Counted from the first letter of the stretch, positions 1-18,626 are shown. The stretch: 64,000 nucleotides of DNA from Corydoras sp. C115 (GCA_019802505.1 JAFMOC010000241.1:489651-553650); one strand, 5' to 3'. Made by a program: numbers and translations. Notes: a model not told the origin generated them from the sequence alone.

Positions 1-573
1 CTTACAAATGAGAACACCACAAGTCAGAAGCCATGGAGAAAACCAACTATACTGTAAATTCATACACTGTCAATTCAATCAACCTGATCGTTATTCGAAG
101 CTGCGCCCCCCCCCCCCCCCCCCTTTTTTTTTTTTTTTTTTTATTATTATTATTTTTTTTTATAACAGGTATTTGTTAAAGAGATGCATCTTAAGTAGTT
201 TCATAAAACTGTTTAGTAATTCTGCCTTACGGACAGAGTTGGGAAGATTCCACCATTTTGCAGTGGTGAACGCCACAGAGTGAGAATGAGCTCCTCGATG
301 AGGTGGAATCGCCAGGCGGCAATCATCACTGGAGCGAAGTGAACGAGTCGGAGTGTATTTTGAAAAGATAGAGTGAAGGTAGGAGGGGGAAGATCCAGAA
401 ATGGTTCTGTATGCCAGAGTCAGTGACTTGTACTGAATGCGAGCAGCTACAGGAAGCCAATGGAGGGAAGTGAGTAATGGAGTGACATGAGTTCGCTTGG
501 GCTGGTTAAACACGAGTCGGGCTGCAGAGTTTTGAATTAGTTGAAGAGGTCTGATTGTGGAAGCTGGGATACC
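1..573 (-). mobile_element. L2/Maui-type LINE, 3' fragment
   Basis: On the minus strand, 160-513 encodes the C-terminal reverse-transcriptase tail of the L2 clade (SLHWLPVAARIQYKSLTLAYRT, then SSDDCRLAIPPHRGAHSHS and FTTAKWW). The same protein end is seen at 40687-41532. The 3' untranslated part contains C and T homopolymers (about 107-165). The left window edge cuts the 3' end, and the element is 5'-truncated near 573, where a SINE fragment begins. Confidence 0.85.
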
Positions 574-722
574 AGCTCTAAATTGCCCCTATCTAAATTT
601 CCATTATATAGTGTATGTGTGTGTCCGTAAGTGATTGTGTGCCCAGCAATAGTTTGGTGCCCTGTTCTGGGTGTATCGGGACGTGTATCTGAATGTTTTC
701 CCCTGGATGGGCATTTGCTTGT
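574..722 (+). mobile_element. mermaid-like SINE, internal fragment
   Basis: Middle part of the SINE family: the CTCTAAATTGCCCC segment, then the GTGTGCCCAGCAATAG and GGGTGTATC segments. It has no tRNA-like head and no tail. Confidence 0.6.
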
Positions 723-866
723 TTTTAAGATTTACACTGATCAGAATTAAATAGTTGCTTAATGCTCTGATAAACATTAGTTAAAGATAATATGTTAAAG
801 CATCAACATGCAGGAGGGTGTACTTGTTTTTCCCCCATGACTATATAAAAACACACATACACACAC

Positions 867-6724
<5,858 letters not shown>

Positions 6725-7290
6725 ACTGACGACTAAATTAACGAAGAAATCCGGCAAAACAGTAAAAAACAATAGTTGCCAGTAACCATATCTGGTTATG
6801 TATCGTTTTCTTACATATCAACAGCTTTATAGTTCATGTCTTTTTTATTCTATTTATTATTAAGTTGTTTTCGGGTTTGCATTAGTTAAACATGCCTCAT
6901 AACGGTTCAAGTCGTTCATTTCAAACCTTATTCCCTATCTAGGTGCACTACGCATTGATTTGTAGCATTACTAATTCGCCCTATGTAGTACACCACTTGC
7001 AACAAATGAGTAAATTTGGAACGCGACCATTGGTCACTCGTTTTTGCTGTTTCGTGCCTCTTCCTGCCCGCGCGTTATACTTTTTGTGTTCTCATTGGTC
7101 CAGAGCTCAGCGAAGACAACCAATCGGAAACACGCCGACAGCGTGAGTAATCAGCGAAGTTGCCATGTTGGTGATAACAACGTAAATGTAAATATAGCTA
7201 TGACAATATAATCCGAATGAACGTCATTTAAAATCAACTTTAGTTTGTCTTGTTGAATGAAATAAATTTATAATTTCATTTGTTATTATA
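6725..7290. promoter_or_regulatory. probable promoter region, possibly bidirectional
   Basis: Repeat-free stretch upstream of the coiled-coil gene. It has CCAAT-type elements in both orientations (ATTGGTCC near 7095, CCAATCGG near 7120). A GTGAGT donor-like site at 7143 could end a non-coding plus-strand first exon. There is no direct evidence of transcription. Confidence 0.35.
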
Positions 7291-7295
7291 ATCAT

Positions 7296-7608
7296 AGGGT
7301 GGCACGGTGGCTTAGTGGTTAGCATGTTTTCCTCTCAGCGCTAGGGATTCCCGGTTCCATGGAGTTTCCACATTCTCCCCGTGTCCCCATGGGTTTCCTC
7401 CGGGTTCTCTGGTTTCCTCCCACAGTCCAAAAACATGGATCAAGGTCAATTGAATTATCTAAATTGAATTATCTAAAGTGTTTGTGTGCGAGTGAGTGTG
7501 CCCAGCGATAGATTGGCGCCCTGTCCTGGGTGTTCTCCCCTGGATGGGCATGGGGAACCCCACCGCGAACCTAATAGAGGATAAAGCGGGAGATAATGAA
7601 TGAATGAA
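7296..7608 (+). mobile_element. mermaid-like SINE
   Basis: Head GGGTGGCACGGTGGCTTAG, (GAAT)n tail. Flanked by TATAATCAT at 7287-7295 and 7609-7617. Confidence 0.85.
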
Positions 7609-7615
7609 TATAATC

Positions 7616-7760
7616 ATGCCCAGAGATGGATTGGCGCCCTGTCCTGAGTGTATCTGCCCAGCGCCCAAGACGTTCTCCCCTGGATGGGCATGGGGAAACC
7701 CACCGTGACCCTAATAGAGGATAAAGCAGGAGATAATGAATGAATGAATGAATGAATGAA
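7616..7760 (+). mobile_element. duplicated SINE 3' half
   Basis: A second copy of the CCCAGNGATGGATTGGCGCC-to-tail part, followed by a third TATAATCAT at 7761-7769. It looks like a tandem duplication of the SINE 3' part plus its flank. Confidence 0.75.
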
Positions 7761-7798
7761 TATAATCATAAAAAGCTACGACATGTTTATCTCTGATA

Positions 7799-9345
<1,547 letters not shown>

Positions 9346-9730
9346 ACCTGTTTACAATCATTTGTTTATTCATTTCTTTTCTAAACCTCTTATCCTAATT
9401 TGGTTGGCCTGCACCTTAATCCAGCAGTGTAAATCAGATAATTTACATGTCTTTGGACTGTCAGAGGAATGTCACGCCATCAAGAGTGACAACGGAAAGC
9501 ACCCAGGCCACTGGTCTGGATTCAGTCCCAGCTTCATCTTACTGTGACAGGCGTCCAGGGGGGGTTTTAGGGTTTAGAAACATCAAGGACTTTAACCCAG
9601 ATCCCTTATTACCCCCTCTGTCCTCCTTAAAAATTGGCCTTTCATGAGGGTATTTATCCATTTTTCAAACATTTTGTTTGATCATTCATTATTTATATTG
9701 AATAAAATTAAATAACATATGAAATATGTC
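9346..9730. other. unassigned sequence
   Basis: Contains TTACATGTCTTTGGACTGTC and AGTGACAACGGAAAGCACCC, faintly like an old SINE body. No clear head, tail or gene. Confidence 0.3.
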
Positions 9731-9732
9731 AG

Positions 9733-10070
9733 TGGCATGGTGGCTTAGTGGTTAGCATGTTCTCCTCTCAGCTCTAGGGATTCCCAGTGTTCTCCTCGTG
9801 TCCGTGTGGGTTTCCTCCGGGTTCTCCGGTTTCGTCCCACAGTCCAAAAACTTGGATCAAGTCAATTGAGTTCTCCAAAATTGCCCCATATAAAGTGTAA
9901 TGTGTGCGTGTCTGTGTGAGTGAGTGTGTGCCCAGCGATAGATTGGCGCCCTTTCCTGGGTGTATCTGCCCATCGCCCGAAACGTTCTCCCCTGGATGGG
10001 CATGGGGAACCCCCCCCATCCGCGACCCTAATAGAGGATAAAGCGGAAGATAATGGATGGATGGATGAAA
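9733..10070 (+). mobile_element. mermaid-like SINE, full length
   Basis: Head GTGGCATGGTGGCTTAGTGG. The B box is missing: the sequence jumps from GATTCCC to GTGTTCTCC. (GGAT)n tail. Confidence 0.85.
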
Positions 10071-10373
10071 TATGTCTGTCAGCAGTGGAGAGCACATTCA
10101 CTTCTAATAAATGATGGTTTTGGCTGAAAACTTTTGAATAAACGAACCTGAGCTTCTGCAGAAAATCATGAATCTATGAATCTATTTTACGAGTTGTTGC
10201 AGATGAGACAGTTTAACAAGGTTTTGTTTGAAATACCGTAAGTTTGTGACAGTTTGCGCCTTCAGAAAAATCCTGACGGTTTCTAAAAGTTGAGATGCTG
10301 CTCTTTACAGCCAACATACAGTTATTACGGTAACTTTACTCCCGATACTGGCGAAAAATATCTGTCTCCGTCA

Positions 10374-10374
10374 A

Positions 10375-10402
<28 letters not shown>
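10374..10402. repeat. (CA)n microsatellite
   Basis: About 14 CA units ending in CAG, which may serve as a splice acceptor for the next feature. Confidence 0.9.
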
Positions 10403-10405
<3 letters not shown>

Positions 10406-10546
10406 TTGGAAGCACAAACAGCTGACAGTTCGGTCCCGCTGCTGGAGCAGAGGCTGCAGAGAAAGCTGCTCTCATTTGATCCGGGGCTACTGACAAAACA
10501 TCCGTGCTATAGCCCCGAAAGCCCAGGTCTAATGACACCCCTGTAG
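10403..10546 (+). other. possible plus-strand terminal coding exon
   Basis: After ACACAG, an open stretch of 47 codons reads SLEAQTADSSVPLLEQRLQR then KLLSFDPGLL and ends in TAG at 10544. It lies in repeat-free DNA and has protein-like composition, but no partner exon is recognised. Chance cannot be excluded. Confidence 0.25.
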
Positions 10547-10786
10547 GCATCCCAATCAGTTTGTATAATTTGAACAATATTAGCCACACCTACACACAGT
10601 ACATCTTTAACAAAACTTTATGGACTAAATTTAGATTCAACTTTTTCTAAACCTGTTATAAAGTGAAACGCTGATTTATTTTGCCTATTGTGCTTACACA
10701 GATGAATTTGTCCCATTTGCTCCATTATTAATCCATCTGTGCAGTGAAACACACACTTATACACACACTGAGTGAAGTGAGCACAC

Positions 10787-10935
10787 GTGCCTGGGTTCTC
10801 CGTGTTCTCTGGTTTCCTCCCACAGTCCAAAAACATGGGTTAAAGTAGAATAGTCTGCACTAAATTGTCCCTTTTTGAATTGCCCATATATAGTATGGGT
10901 GTCTGTAAGTGAGTGTGTGCACAGCAATAGATTGT
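10787..10935 (+). mobile_element. mermaid-like SINE, middle fragment
   Basis: From CTGGGTTCTCC through CACAGCAATAGATTG. No head or tail. Confidence 0.65.
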
Positions 10936-10944
10936 GTATATATG

Positions 10945-11077
10945 GAGAGTATATAGGGTGGAGTTCCCATGTTCTCCCCATGTCCGCATGGGTTTTCTCT
11001 GAGTTCTCCTGTTGCCTCCCACAGTCCAAAAACATGGATTCAAGGTCAATTTAATTTTTTTAATTGTACATAATGTA

Positions 11078-11129
<52 letters not shown>

Positions 11130-11270
11130 TGAGTTTGTGCCCAGGTATTGATTTGCGTCCTGTCCTGGGTGTATCTTCCCAACGACGAGATTTGCTCCCC
11201 TGGCTGGGCATGGGGAACCCCCACCTTTCGTGACTCTAGTAAAGAATTAAGTTGAAGATAATGGATGGAT
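10945..11270 (+). mobile_element. mermaid-like SINE, 5'-truncated
   Basis: From GGGTGGAGTTCCCATG to an ATGGATGG tail. Expanded internally by a (GT)n tract at 11082-11127. Confidence 0.75.
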
Positions 11271-11883
11271 TTTTCATATTTTTATTCTGTTTGTATACAT
11301 TCACAATAATGCAATTTCTCTACTGTCCTATGCTTGTTTATTATTATTAAATGTTGTCACCTGTGTTTTCCATCACTTGTATCCTTTTCTATGCATGTCA
11401 GGGTTTTCATTGTTTTGTGTTTGTATAGCCATAGTTAACCTTCTTTTAAAACCTTTTTTAAAAACCTTTTTCACTCCAGCACTCCAAAGGCAACTTTATG
11501 AAGGCTACTTAAAATCTTAGCAGTTATGACATGCTACAGGACGATCTGGTATGTTGCTGCGATGTCTTATCAGTGTCACAACAGCCATAATCCATTTTTA
11601 TTCCATTTGTGGCTTGTGTGCTTAAGATGCACTATGATAAATCTTGTTATGAAAGCTTATGAGCTGAACTTTGGTTTTAAGGCTGATAAAGACACGATTC
11701 TTTAGATCGCTTCTGTTGTGCAAGGTGTGCTGTTGATCATAGATCTTGGGCGGTTTGTACAATGTTTCTCTGCAACAAACTCAGCAGCTCAACAGGTTTA
11801 GCTCAGTTAAAATAATGATGTGTAAGATTTAACATGTAACACTTAATTAACAACAATTAATCACAAAATGTATTTGTAATACA
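11271..11883. other. AT-rich sequence, nothing recognised
   Basis: No repeat family, splice-supported exon or RNA gene is visible. Confidence 0.4.
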
Positions 11884-12048
11884 TTCATCCATTATCTTAC
11901 GCTTTATCCTCTATTAGGGTCGCGGGGGGGTTCCCCATGCCCATTCAGGGGAGAACGTTTCGGACGCTGAGCAGATACACCCAGGACAGGGCACCAACCT
12001 ATCGCTGGGCACACACACTCACACACAAACTCTATATGGGGCAATTTG
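11884..12048 (-). mobile_element. mermaid-like SINE, 3' half
   Basis: Tail CATTCATCCATTATC through TATGGGGCAATTTGAA. Faces the next copy in opposite orientation. Confidence 0.75.
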
Positions 12049-12055
12049 AATTTGA

Positions 12056-12410
12056 TCAGTGGCATGGCGGCTTAGTGGTTAGCACGTTCTCCTCTCAGCG
12101 CTAGGGATTCCGGGTCAAATCCCCATCTGGGTGGAGTTTCCATGTTCTCCCCGTGTCCATGTGGGTTTCCTCCGGGTTCTCCAGTTTCCTCCCACAGTCC
12201 AAAAACATGGATCAATTCAATTGAATTCTCCAAATTGCCCCATATAGAGTGTGTTTGGGTGTGTGAGTGTGTGCCCAGCGATAGATTGGCGTCCTGTCCT
12301 GGGTCTATCTGCCCAGCGCCCGAACATTCTCCCCTGGATGGGCATGGGGAACCCCCCCCCCACGACCCTAATATAGGATAAAGCGGAAGATAATGGATGG
12401 ATGGACTTAT
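12056..12410 (+). mobile_element. mermaid-like SINE, full length
   Basis: Head GTGGCATGGCGGCTTAGTGG, body, and tail GATAATGGATGGATGG. Forms a head-to-head inverted pair with 11884-12048. Confidence 0.87.
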
Positions 12411-12737
12411 CTGTATTGTATTTAGTTGCACTGATCCCCTGCAGTGTGTTTACAAATGAATCAATTATGAAGCCCTGTGTGTACACTGCCCTAAAGTCAG
12501 TTTGCTGTTCATACAGTCCAACCTCCTGACAGGCACACTGTGTTTGTTCATTTGGTAATAAAGTAATGAAATAATCTATTTTGCATACAGTGGTTACACA
12601 CAGAGGGATCGTGCAGAGAAACACACACTGAGTGAAGTGTGTGACTGCTCGGTGGGCAGCTTTGTATGTGATATCCGGAGAGCAATTAGGGTCTTATTAG
12701 TGGAATTATTTATTCATCATCCTCAACTTAATCCTTT

Positions 12738-13138
12738 AAGTTCAAGTTCAAGTAATTTATTTATATAGCGCTTTTTACAACAGTACGTCATAAAAAAGCA
12801 GCTTTACAGAATGAAAAGCCTTTAAACCCCAAAGAGCAAGCCGACACGACAGTGGCAAGAAAAGAACTCCCTGTTGTTGTTATTTAAGGAAGAAACTTTG
12901 GGAGGACCAAGACTCAGACCAAGACCTCAGACTCATCCTCGTTGAGCGGGGGGGCAGCATCAACAGTGTAGAACAGCCATGTACAGATTGTGTGATGATC
13001 AGGTGACCCGTATTTAACACTTGAAAACTATATAAGCCAATGAGGCGTCCTGCAGGACTGACAGTCCAATAAAAATCCAGGTTTAATTCAGTAATTGTTG
13101 TAGCCGCAGAGCTTCAGCAGAACCATGAATGAAGGTCT
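12738..13138 (+). repeat. interspersed repeat family B, long copy
   Basis: Begins TTCAAGTTCAAGTAATTTAT, then ATAGCGCTTTTTACAACAG, CAGCTTTACAGAATGAAAAG, AAAGAGCAAG, and ACAGTGGCAAGAAAAG. It ends near GCTTCAGCAGAACCATGAATG. The same order recurs at 26265, 28905, 29690 (minus), 36893, 43985 (minus) and 50505 (minus). I cannot assign it to a named family. Confidence 0.75.
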
Positions 13139-13139
13139 G

Positions 13140-13200
13140 ACTACATTTACATTTAGTCATTTAGCAGATGATTTTATCCAAAGCGACTTACAAATGTCAC
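13140..13200 (-). mobile_element. L2-type 3' tail fragment
   Basis: TTTAGTCATTTAGCAGATG then CCAAAGCGACTTACAAATG, the L2 tail in reverse. Confidence 0.7.
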
Positions 13201-13231
13201 ACATACCCGCTCACGCTCCGCGTCTCCTCTC

Positions 13232-13370
13232 ACCACTCCGCACACACCCACTTCTTCACACACACATACACGCCCATCTCCTCCACACGCCGCTCCGCAC
13301 ACACCCACTTCTTCATGTACGCCCCTCTCCTCCACGCACCGCTCCACACACACCCATTTACACACCTGCA
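13232..13370. repeat. degenerate minisatellite, about three units
   Basis: Units beginning near 13232, 13290 and 13339 share CNCTCCGCACACACCCACTT. Spacing is 58 then 49 bp. Reading frames across it are artefacts. Confidence 0.65.
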
Positions 13371-13608
13371 GCTCATTCCTCACATCACCGATCACCCTCT
13401 CCAGAATATTAGTTTCAGGTGTGTCCCATCGGCTGGAGCGGCTACTAAGCCGCCGTCCCGGACTCCTCGGTGCAGAGTTTTTTGGTTTCCATTCTGATCT
13501 GTTATCCGAGATTGTTTCTGAGTGCTCCGGGACTCGGTGTGATCGCATCTAGCGACGCTGCGCTCTTTTGCATCGCTCACCCGCTGCCTCTCTCCAGGAA
13601 CGCGAACA

Positions 13609-13789
13609 CCGCGTGACGTAGCGGCTCGACATTCCCGGCTCTTACGTCCCCGCCTCCTCCGTGTTCCTCGCTGCTTCCGCACCGGCTCGGACGTGAGCCA
13701 CGGCGCCTGGTGAAGTCTGCGATCGTCTCTTCTTTATTTTTGTGGACATTCCTCGTTTGTGGGACGTTCCCCCACTACCCTCACGAGAG
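13609..13789 (+). repeat. 181-bp direct repeat, left copy (LTR-like)
   Basis: Nearly identical to 15739-15919. I count seven differences, all transitions. It brackets a gypsy pol remnant, so it is probably part of the LTR or of the pol/LTR junction. Confidence 0.75.
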
Positions 13790-15746
13790 TTCCAGGCCTT
13801 CATTAATGATGTGCTTCGTGAGTTTTTACATCAAGGGGTGATCGTGTATCTCGATGATGTGCTGGTGTTTTTGGGTGATCTGACCTCCCATGTCGCCCTA
13901 GTTCGGCGTGTCCTATCTCGTCTCCTCGCCAATGGGTTGTACGTTAAGGGGAGAAGTGTGAGTTTCACCGGGAGACCATATCATTTTTGGGGTTTATCAT
14001 CTCCCCGAAGGGGATTGAGATGGACCCTGGCAAGGTCCAGTTGGTCCTGGACTGGCCGACACCGGCCTCACCCCGGGACTTCCAACGTTTTTTAGGTTTC
14101 GTGAACTTTTATAGACGATTCATCCCCAATTTTAGCAAGGTGGCGCTTGCCCTCACCTCCTGCCTCAAAGGAGGCCCCTCTGCGCTGTGCTGGAGTTCGG
14201 AGTCGGATCGGGCCTTTAACACCCTAAAGAGACTGTTCATCGTAGAGGTGGACGCATCCTGTAGTGGGGCCGGTGCCGTCCTATCTCAGTCCACAGGGGG
14301 CCTCACTAACGCGCGGCCCATAGCATATTTCTCACGCAAATTCATCCCGGCCGAGTGCAACTACGGGATCGGGGACCGGGAGCTATTAGCTATTAAGCTA
14401 GCCTTGGAGGAGTGGAGACACTGGCTCATGAGGTCCCCACACCCAGTACTCATCCTCACTGATCATAAGAACTTAGAGTTCATTAAGAGTGTGCGCCACC
14501 TCAATGCCCGCCAGGCCCGCTGGGCACTCTTTTTTAATCAGTTCGACCTGCAGATCTCCTTCCGTCCGGGTTCAGAGAACAGCCGGGCAGATGCCCTGTC
14601 CCGGCTCCACGGCCCATCCGTTTCTGACCCGGATCGGGGGAGCCCTATCATCCCCGCACAAAAATTCCTGGGTCGCATACAGTGGGAGCTGGATACCCAG
14701 ATTCAAGAGGCAGCTCGCAATATCGCGGTTCCTCCAAATTGTCCTGAGGGGGTCAGTTATGTCCCTCTTCCCTTCCGGTCCCGCCTCATCGCATGGGCCC
14801 ACACCTCTCTGAGCACTGGCCACCCAGGCATCCTACGTACACTCCAGCTGATCCAGCGGAAGTACTGGTGGGAGTCCTTGCGGGCAATCCTTTGTACGTT
14901 CATGTTCCACCTGTGCCGCCTGCAAGACCCCCTGAGTGCTTCCAGCTGGGAAGCTCTGCCCGCTGCCGGTGCCGGAGCGGCCGTGGTCCCACATAGCCCT
15001 GGAATTCGTGACCGGTCTTCCCTCCTCCAATGGGTACACCACCATCCTTTCGGTCCTCGATCGGTTCTCCCGGGCGATTACACTCTTTCCCCTTAGGGGA
15101 CTGCCCTTGGCGTTCGAGACGGCCGAACTTCTATTCTCTGGGGTGTTCCCATCCTCTCAGATAGAGGCCCCCAGTTCACGTCAGCCGTATGGAAGCCTTT
15201 TTGCGAAAGACTGGGGTCCTCTGTCAGTCTCTCCTCGGGGTTCCACCCCCAAACTGTGAACGTTCCCACCAAGAGACAAACAAATTTCTCTGTATTTACG
15301 CCCACCGCAATCCATCTGATTGGTCCCATTACCTCCCCTGAGATCAGAGATCTGGGCAGAGATCGCCCAGAATTCGCTGCGCCACTCAGCCACCGGCCTC
15401 ACCCCATTCCAATGTGTTCTGGGCTATCAGCCGCGCTTTGCACCTTGGGATGGGGAGGAGTCGGACGCCCCGGCAGTAGATGCCTGGTTTCGGCGCAGCG
15501 AGGAAGTATGGGCCCAGGTCCATCAGCGGGTTGAGGCAGTTATACGGGAGATACAAACGCTTCGCGGACCGCACTTGGGGTGACACTCCGCGGTTTAGAG
15601 TGGGCGACATGGTCTGGCTTAGTACCCGAGATACCAGGTGTCATCGGGGTACGCGTAAGCTCCTTCCCCGGTTTTTGGGCCCATACCGGGTGGAAGCCGT
15701 CGTTAATGAGGTTGCCGTACGCCTTCAGCTCCCGAAACCCGCGTGA
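13790..15746 (+). pseudogene. gypsy pol remnant (RT, RNase H, integrase), frameshifted
   Basis: RT block with YLDDVLVF (about 13846-13869), then the frame changes near 13960. RNase H has EVDASCSGAGAVLSQ, GDRELLAIKLALEEW and LTDHKNLEF (14245-14480), with a short deletion before it at about 14235. The integrase zinc-binding region (GHPG, then CSTCAACKTP in another frame) is near 14815-14930. The core contains [15 protein letters not shown] (14995-15045), where the usual first catalytic Asp reads Glu. The C-terminal GPYRVE module is near 15680-15710. At least four frame changes are needed to follow the protein, so it is dead. Confidence 0.88.
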
Positions 15747-15919
15747 CGTAGCGGCTCGGCATTCCCGGCTCTTACGTCCCCGCCTCCTCCGCGTTCCTCG
15801 CTACTTCCACACCGGCTCGGACGTGAGCCACGGCGTCTGGTGAAGTCTGCGATCGTCTCTTCTTTATTTTTGTGGACATTCCTCGTTTGTGGGATGTTCC
15901 TCCACTACCCTCACGAGAG
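15739..15919 (+). repeat. 181-bp direct repeat, right copy (LTR-like)
   Basis: Partner of 13609-13789. The TGA at 15743-15745 that ends the integrase reading frame lies inside it. Confidence 0.75.
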
Positions 15920-15949
15920 ACTAAATAAACTCTGTTTTTGTTCTAAAGG

Positions 15950-16087
15950 TCTTTGACAACAGGTCTTTGACAACAAATGAGAACATCACAAGTCACCTCC
16001 ATGAAACGGGCCACACCTCAAAAGAAACAGCCAAGAAAAGCAGTTAGAGCTGATAATAAAGCACAGCATTTAAGTAATGCTTTACTA
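15950..16087 (+). repeat. fragment related to repeat family B
   Basis: After a doubled AGGTCTTTGACAAC, the sequence CACACCTCAAAAGAAACA then GTTAGAGCTGATAA and AAAGCACAGCATTTA matches the reverse complement of 50630-50694. Confidence 0.55.
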
Positions 16088-16380
16088 GGGTTCCCCTATA
16101 CCCATCCAGGGGAGAGTTTTAGGCGCTGGGCAGACACCCAGGACAGGGTGCCAAGCTATCGCTGAGCACATTCTCACTCACACAGACACACTCTATATTG
16201 GGCAATTTTAGAGCATCCAATTTACCTTGAATCCATGTTTTTGCATTGTGGGAGGAAACCGGAGAACCCAGAGGAAACCCAGACGGACACGGGGAGAACA
16301 TGGACCACCCAGATTGGGTTTCAAACCTGAATCTCTAACACTGAGAGGAGAACATGCTAACCACTAAGCCACTGTGCCAC
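16088..16380 (-). mobile_element. mermaid-like SINE, tail missing
   Basis: GGGTTCCCCTATACCCATCC through CCACTAAGCCACTGTGCCACC. Confidence 0.78.
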
Positions 16381-16382
16381 CG

Positions 16383-16721
16383 TTATCTCATTATCCTCTG
16401 CCTAGTCCTCTACTAGGATTGTGTGGTAAGAGGGGTGGTTCCCATATACTTATCCAGGGCAGAATGTTTTGGGCGCTGGGCAGATACACACAGGATATTG
16501 CGCCAATCTATCACTATGCACACTTACTCACACACAGACACACACAATATGGGGCAATTTAGAGCATTCAATTTACCTTCATATTTTTGGACTGTGGGAG
16601 GAAACCGGAGAATCCGGAGGAAACCCACACGGACAGGGGGAGAACATGGAAACTCCACCCAGATTGAGATTCACACCTGGATCCCCAGTGCTGAGAGGAG
16701 AACGTGCTAACAACTAAGCCA
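16383..16721 (-). mobile_element. mermaid-like SINE
   Basis: Directly follows the previous copy in the same orientation. Tail side TTATCCTCTGCCTAGTCC, head side CAACTAAGCCA. Confidence 0.8.
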
Positions 16722-16776
16722 AGTCTGTCAGAAACAAATCTCTTTAAAATTAAGAAAGAAATCATGTGAGAAGTGT

Positions 16777-17126
16777 GGCATGGTGGCTTAGTGGTTAGCA
16801 CGTTCGCCTCTCAGCACTGGGGATTCCCGGTTCGAATCCCCATCTGGGTGGAGTTTCCATGTTCTCCCCGTGTCCGTGTGGGTTTCCTCCAGGTTCTCCG
16901 GTTTCCTCCCACAGTCCAAAAACATGGATCAAGTCAATTGAGTTCTCCAAATTGCCCCATATAGAGTGTGTCTGTGTGAGTGAGTGTGTGCCCAGTGATA
17001 GATTGCCGTCCTGTCCTGGGTGTATCTGCCCAGCGACCAAAATGTTCTCCCCTGGATGGGCATGGGAAACCCCTCCACGACCCTAATAGAGGATAAAGCA
17101 GAAGATAATGGATGGATAGATGGATC
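16777..17126 (+). mobile_element. mermaid-like SINE, full length
   Basis: TGGCATGGTGGCTTAGTGG head with intact B box GGTTCGAATCCC. GATAATGGATGGATAG tail. Confidence 0.9.
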
Positions 17127-17917
17127 ATGTGAGAACAAAACAGAGAACTCATCCTCCTCCGACGGCCTGGTAGTGTTAACAGCTCTGAGTTTTACCCCTT
17201 GAATATGTCACTGCAGTGTTATACTTAAACAGAAAATGACCTGAAAACTGATGATGCTGCACAAAAACCTGACATGCCCCCATCGATCAGTGGAATCCAT
17301 ACAGCTGATTTACATGACTCACACGTTACAGTGAAGTAAACAGGCCTTCTGGTCTGTGGGTATGTCATTATGGAAGCGTCTGTACTGAGAAATATGTAGA
17401 ACTGCTCCATCTGTGTCCAGTCCTTATACGGTTCTAACAAAGAAGGTACATGCAGAGCGCAGGGTATGGATTATAAGTGCTTTAAACCATATGTTATACT
17501 AAATTTATAATAAAGTAGAGAAAGATTTAGGATATAGTCATTGGTATGTGTTTTTGTGTGTTGGGGGGGGGGTGTATTTTTGGAAAAAGCATCTTATTAA
17601 ATATTCATTGTGTCTGTTTCATGAATATTTCATCGTTTCTCTCAATTGTAGTATTGGTTGAGGAGGTCAGCAGGAAAGCATGGATCATCCATCTGAACAG
17701 AGAGAGGTGGAAATGGGAAGACGGCTAGAAAACCCCTTCACATGGAAACTATAGATCTTTCTTACTTTGGGAGAACCAACTAAACTCCATATAGACTATA
17801 AATAGGCCATCTGATTTCACACCCTGCAGATGTGTGGATTAAGAATGTTAATGTGGAGCATTTGAGCGTTCAGTTTGATTGCTGCAGGGATCATCATCAT
17901 CATCATCTTCAGAAGTT
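17127..17917. other. repeat-poor stretch with two possible exons
   Basis: On the minus strand, 17410-17323 is open between a CAG acceptor and a GTGAGT donor (ISQYRRFHNDIPTDQKACLL). On the plus strand, 17652-17728 follows TTGTAG and reads LVEEVSRKAWIIHLNRERWK then WEDG and a stop. I recognise neither, and they lie on opposite strands. Confidence 0.25.
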
Positions 17918-18263
17918 TCCATCCACCCTTCATCTTCCACTTAATCCTATGCTAGGGTCGCGCGGGGCGGATTCCCCAGGGGTTCCCCAAGCCCATCCAT
18001 GGAAGAATGTTTCATGCGCTGGTCAGATACACCCAGGACAGGGCGCCAATCTGTCACTCGAGAAACACACACACACTCTCACACACAGACACAAACTCTA
18101 TAGGGGCAATTTAAAGCAACACATTTGCCTTGAATCTAATATTTTGGACTGTGGGAGGAAACTGGAGAATCTGGAGGTTTTCACACGGACATGAGGTGAA
18201 CATGGAAACTCCACCCAGATTGGGATTCGAACCTGGATCCCAAGCACTGAGAGGCTGATGTGC
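17918..18263 (-). mobile_element. mermaid-like SINE, array unit 1
   Basis: CATCTTCCACTTAATCC to GCTGATGTGCTAAGC. First of four same-orientation units. Confidence 0.8.
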
Positions 18264-18276
18264 TAAGCTTTACTGC

Positions 18277-18410
18277 ATTCATTCATTATCTTTGGCTTAA
18301 TCCTCTACTAGGATCACATGAAGGGGGTTCCCCATGCCCATCCAGGGGAGAATGTTTCGGGCGCTGGGCAGATACACCCAGGACAGGACGCCAATCTATC
18401 GCTGGGCACA

Positions 18411-18444
<34 letters not shown>

Positions 18445-18616
18445 ATATGGGGCAATTTAAAGCATTCAATTTATTTTGAATCCATGTTTTTGGACTGTGG
18501 GAGGAAACCGAGAGAATCTGGAGGAAACCCACGCAGACACGGGGAGAACATGGAAACTCCAACCAGATTGGGATTCGAACCAGAAATCCCTAGCGCTGAG
18601 AGGCTGATGTGTTAAG
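18277..18616 (-). mobile_element. mermaid-like SINE, array unit 2
   Basis: Starts ATTCATTATCTTTGGC. Contains a (CA)n tract at 18412-18441. Shares TAGGATCACATGAAGGGGG with unit 4. Confidence 0.82.
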
Positions 18617-18626
18617 CATTACTGTA

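Larger units (their letters stand above)
13609..15960 (+). mobile_element. Ty3/gypsy LTR retrotransposon, internally deleted
   Basis: Pol-derived sequence lies between the direct repeats 13609-13789 and 15739-15919. Gag, protease and the N-terminal reverse transcriptase are absent: the left repeat joins straight into the middle of reverse transcriptase at 13790. After the right repeat, ACTAAATAAACTCTG gives a polyadenylation-type AATAAA. The region is markedly GC-rich compared with its surroundings. Confidence 0.85.

Noticed and set aside
13174..13682. Arg- and Cys-rich minus-strand frames near the gypsy remnant
   Set aside because: They arise from a degenerate minisatellite and GC-rich flank. 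No family features.
16795..17086. A recurring 60-80 residue 'protein' (MFSPCPRGFPPGSPVSSHSP and its opposite-strand partner) present dozens of times
   Set aside because: It is the translation of the mermaid-like SINE body in two or three frames. The frame is not preserved at the ends, and it coincides with every SINE copy.
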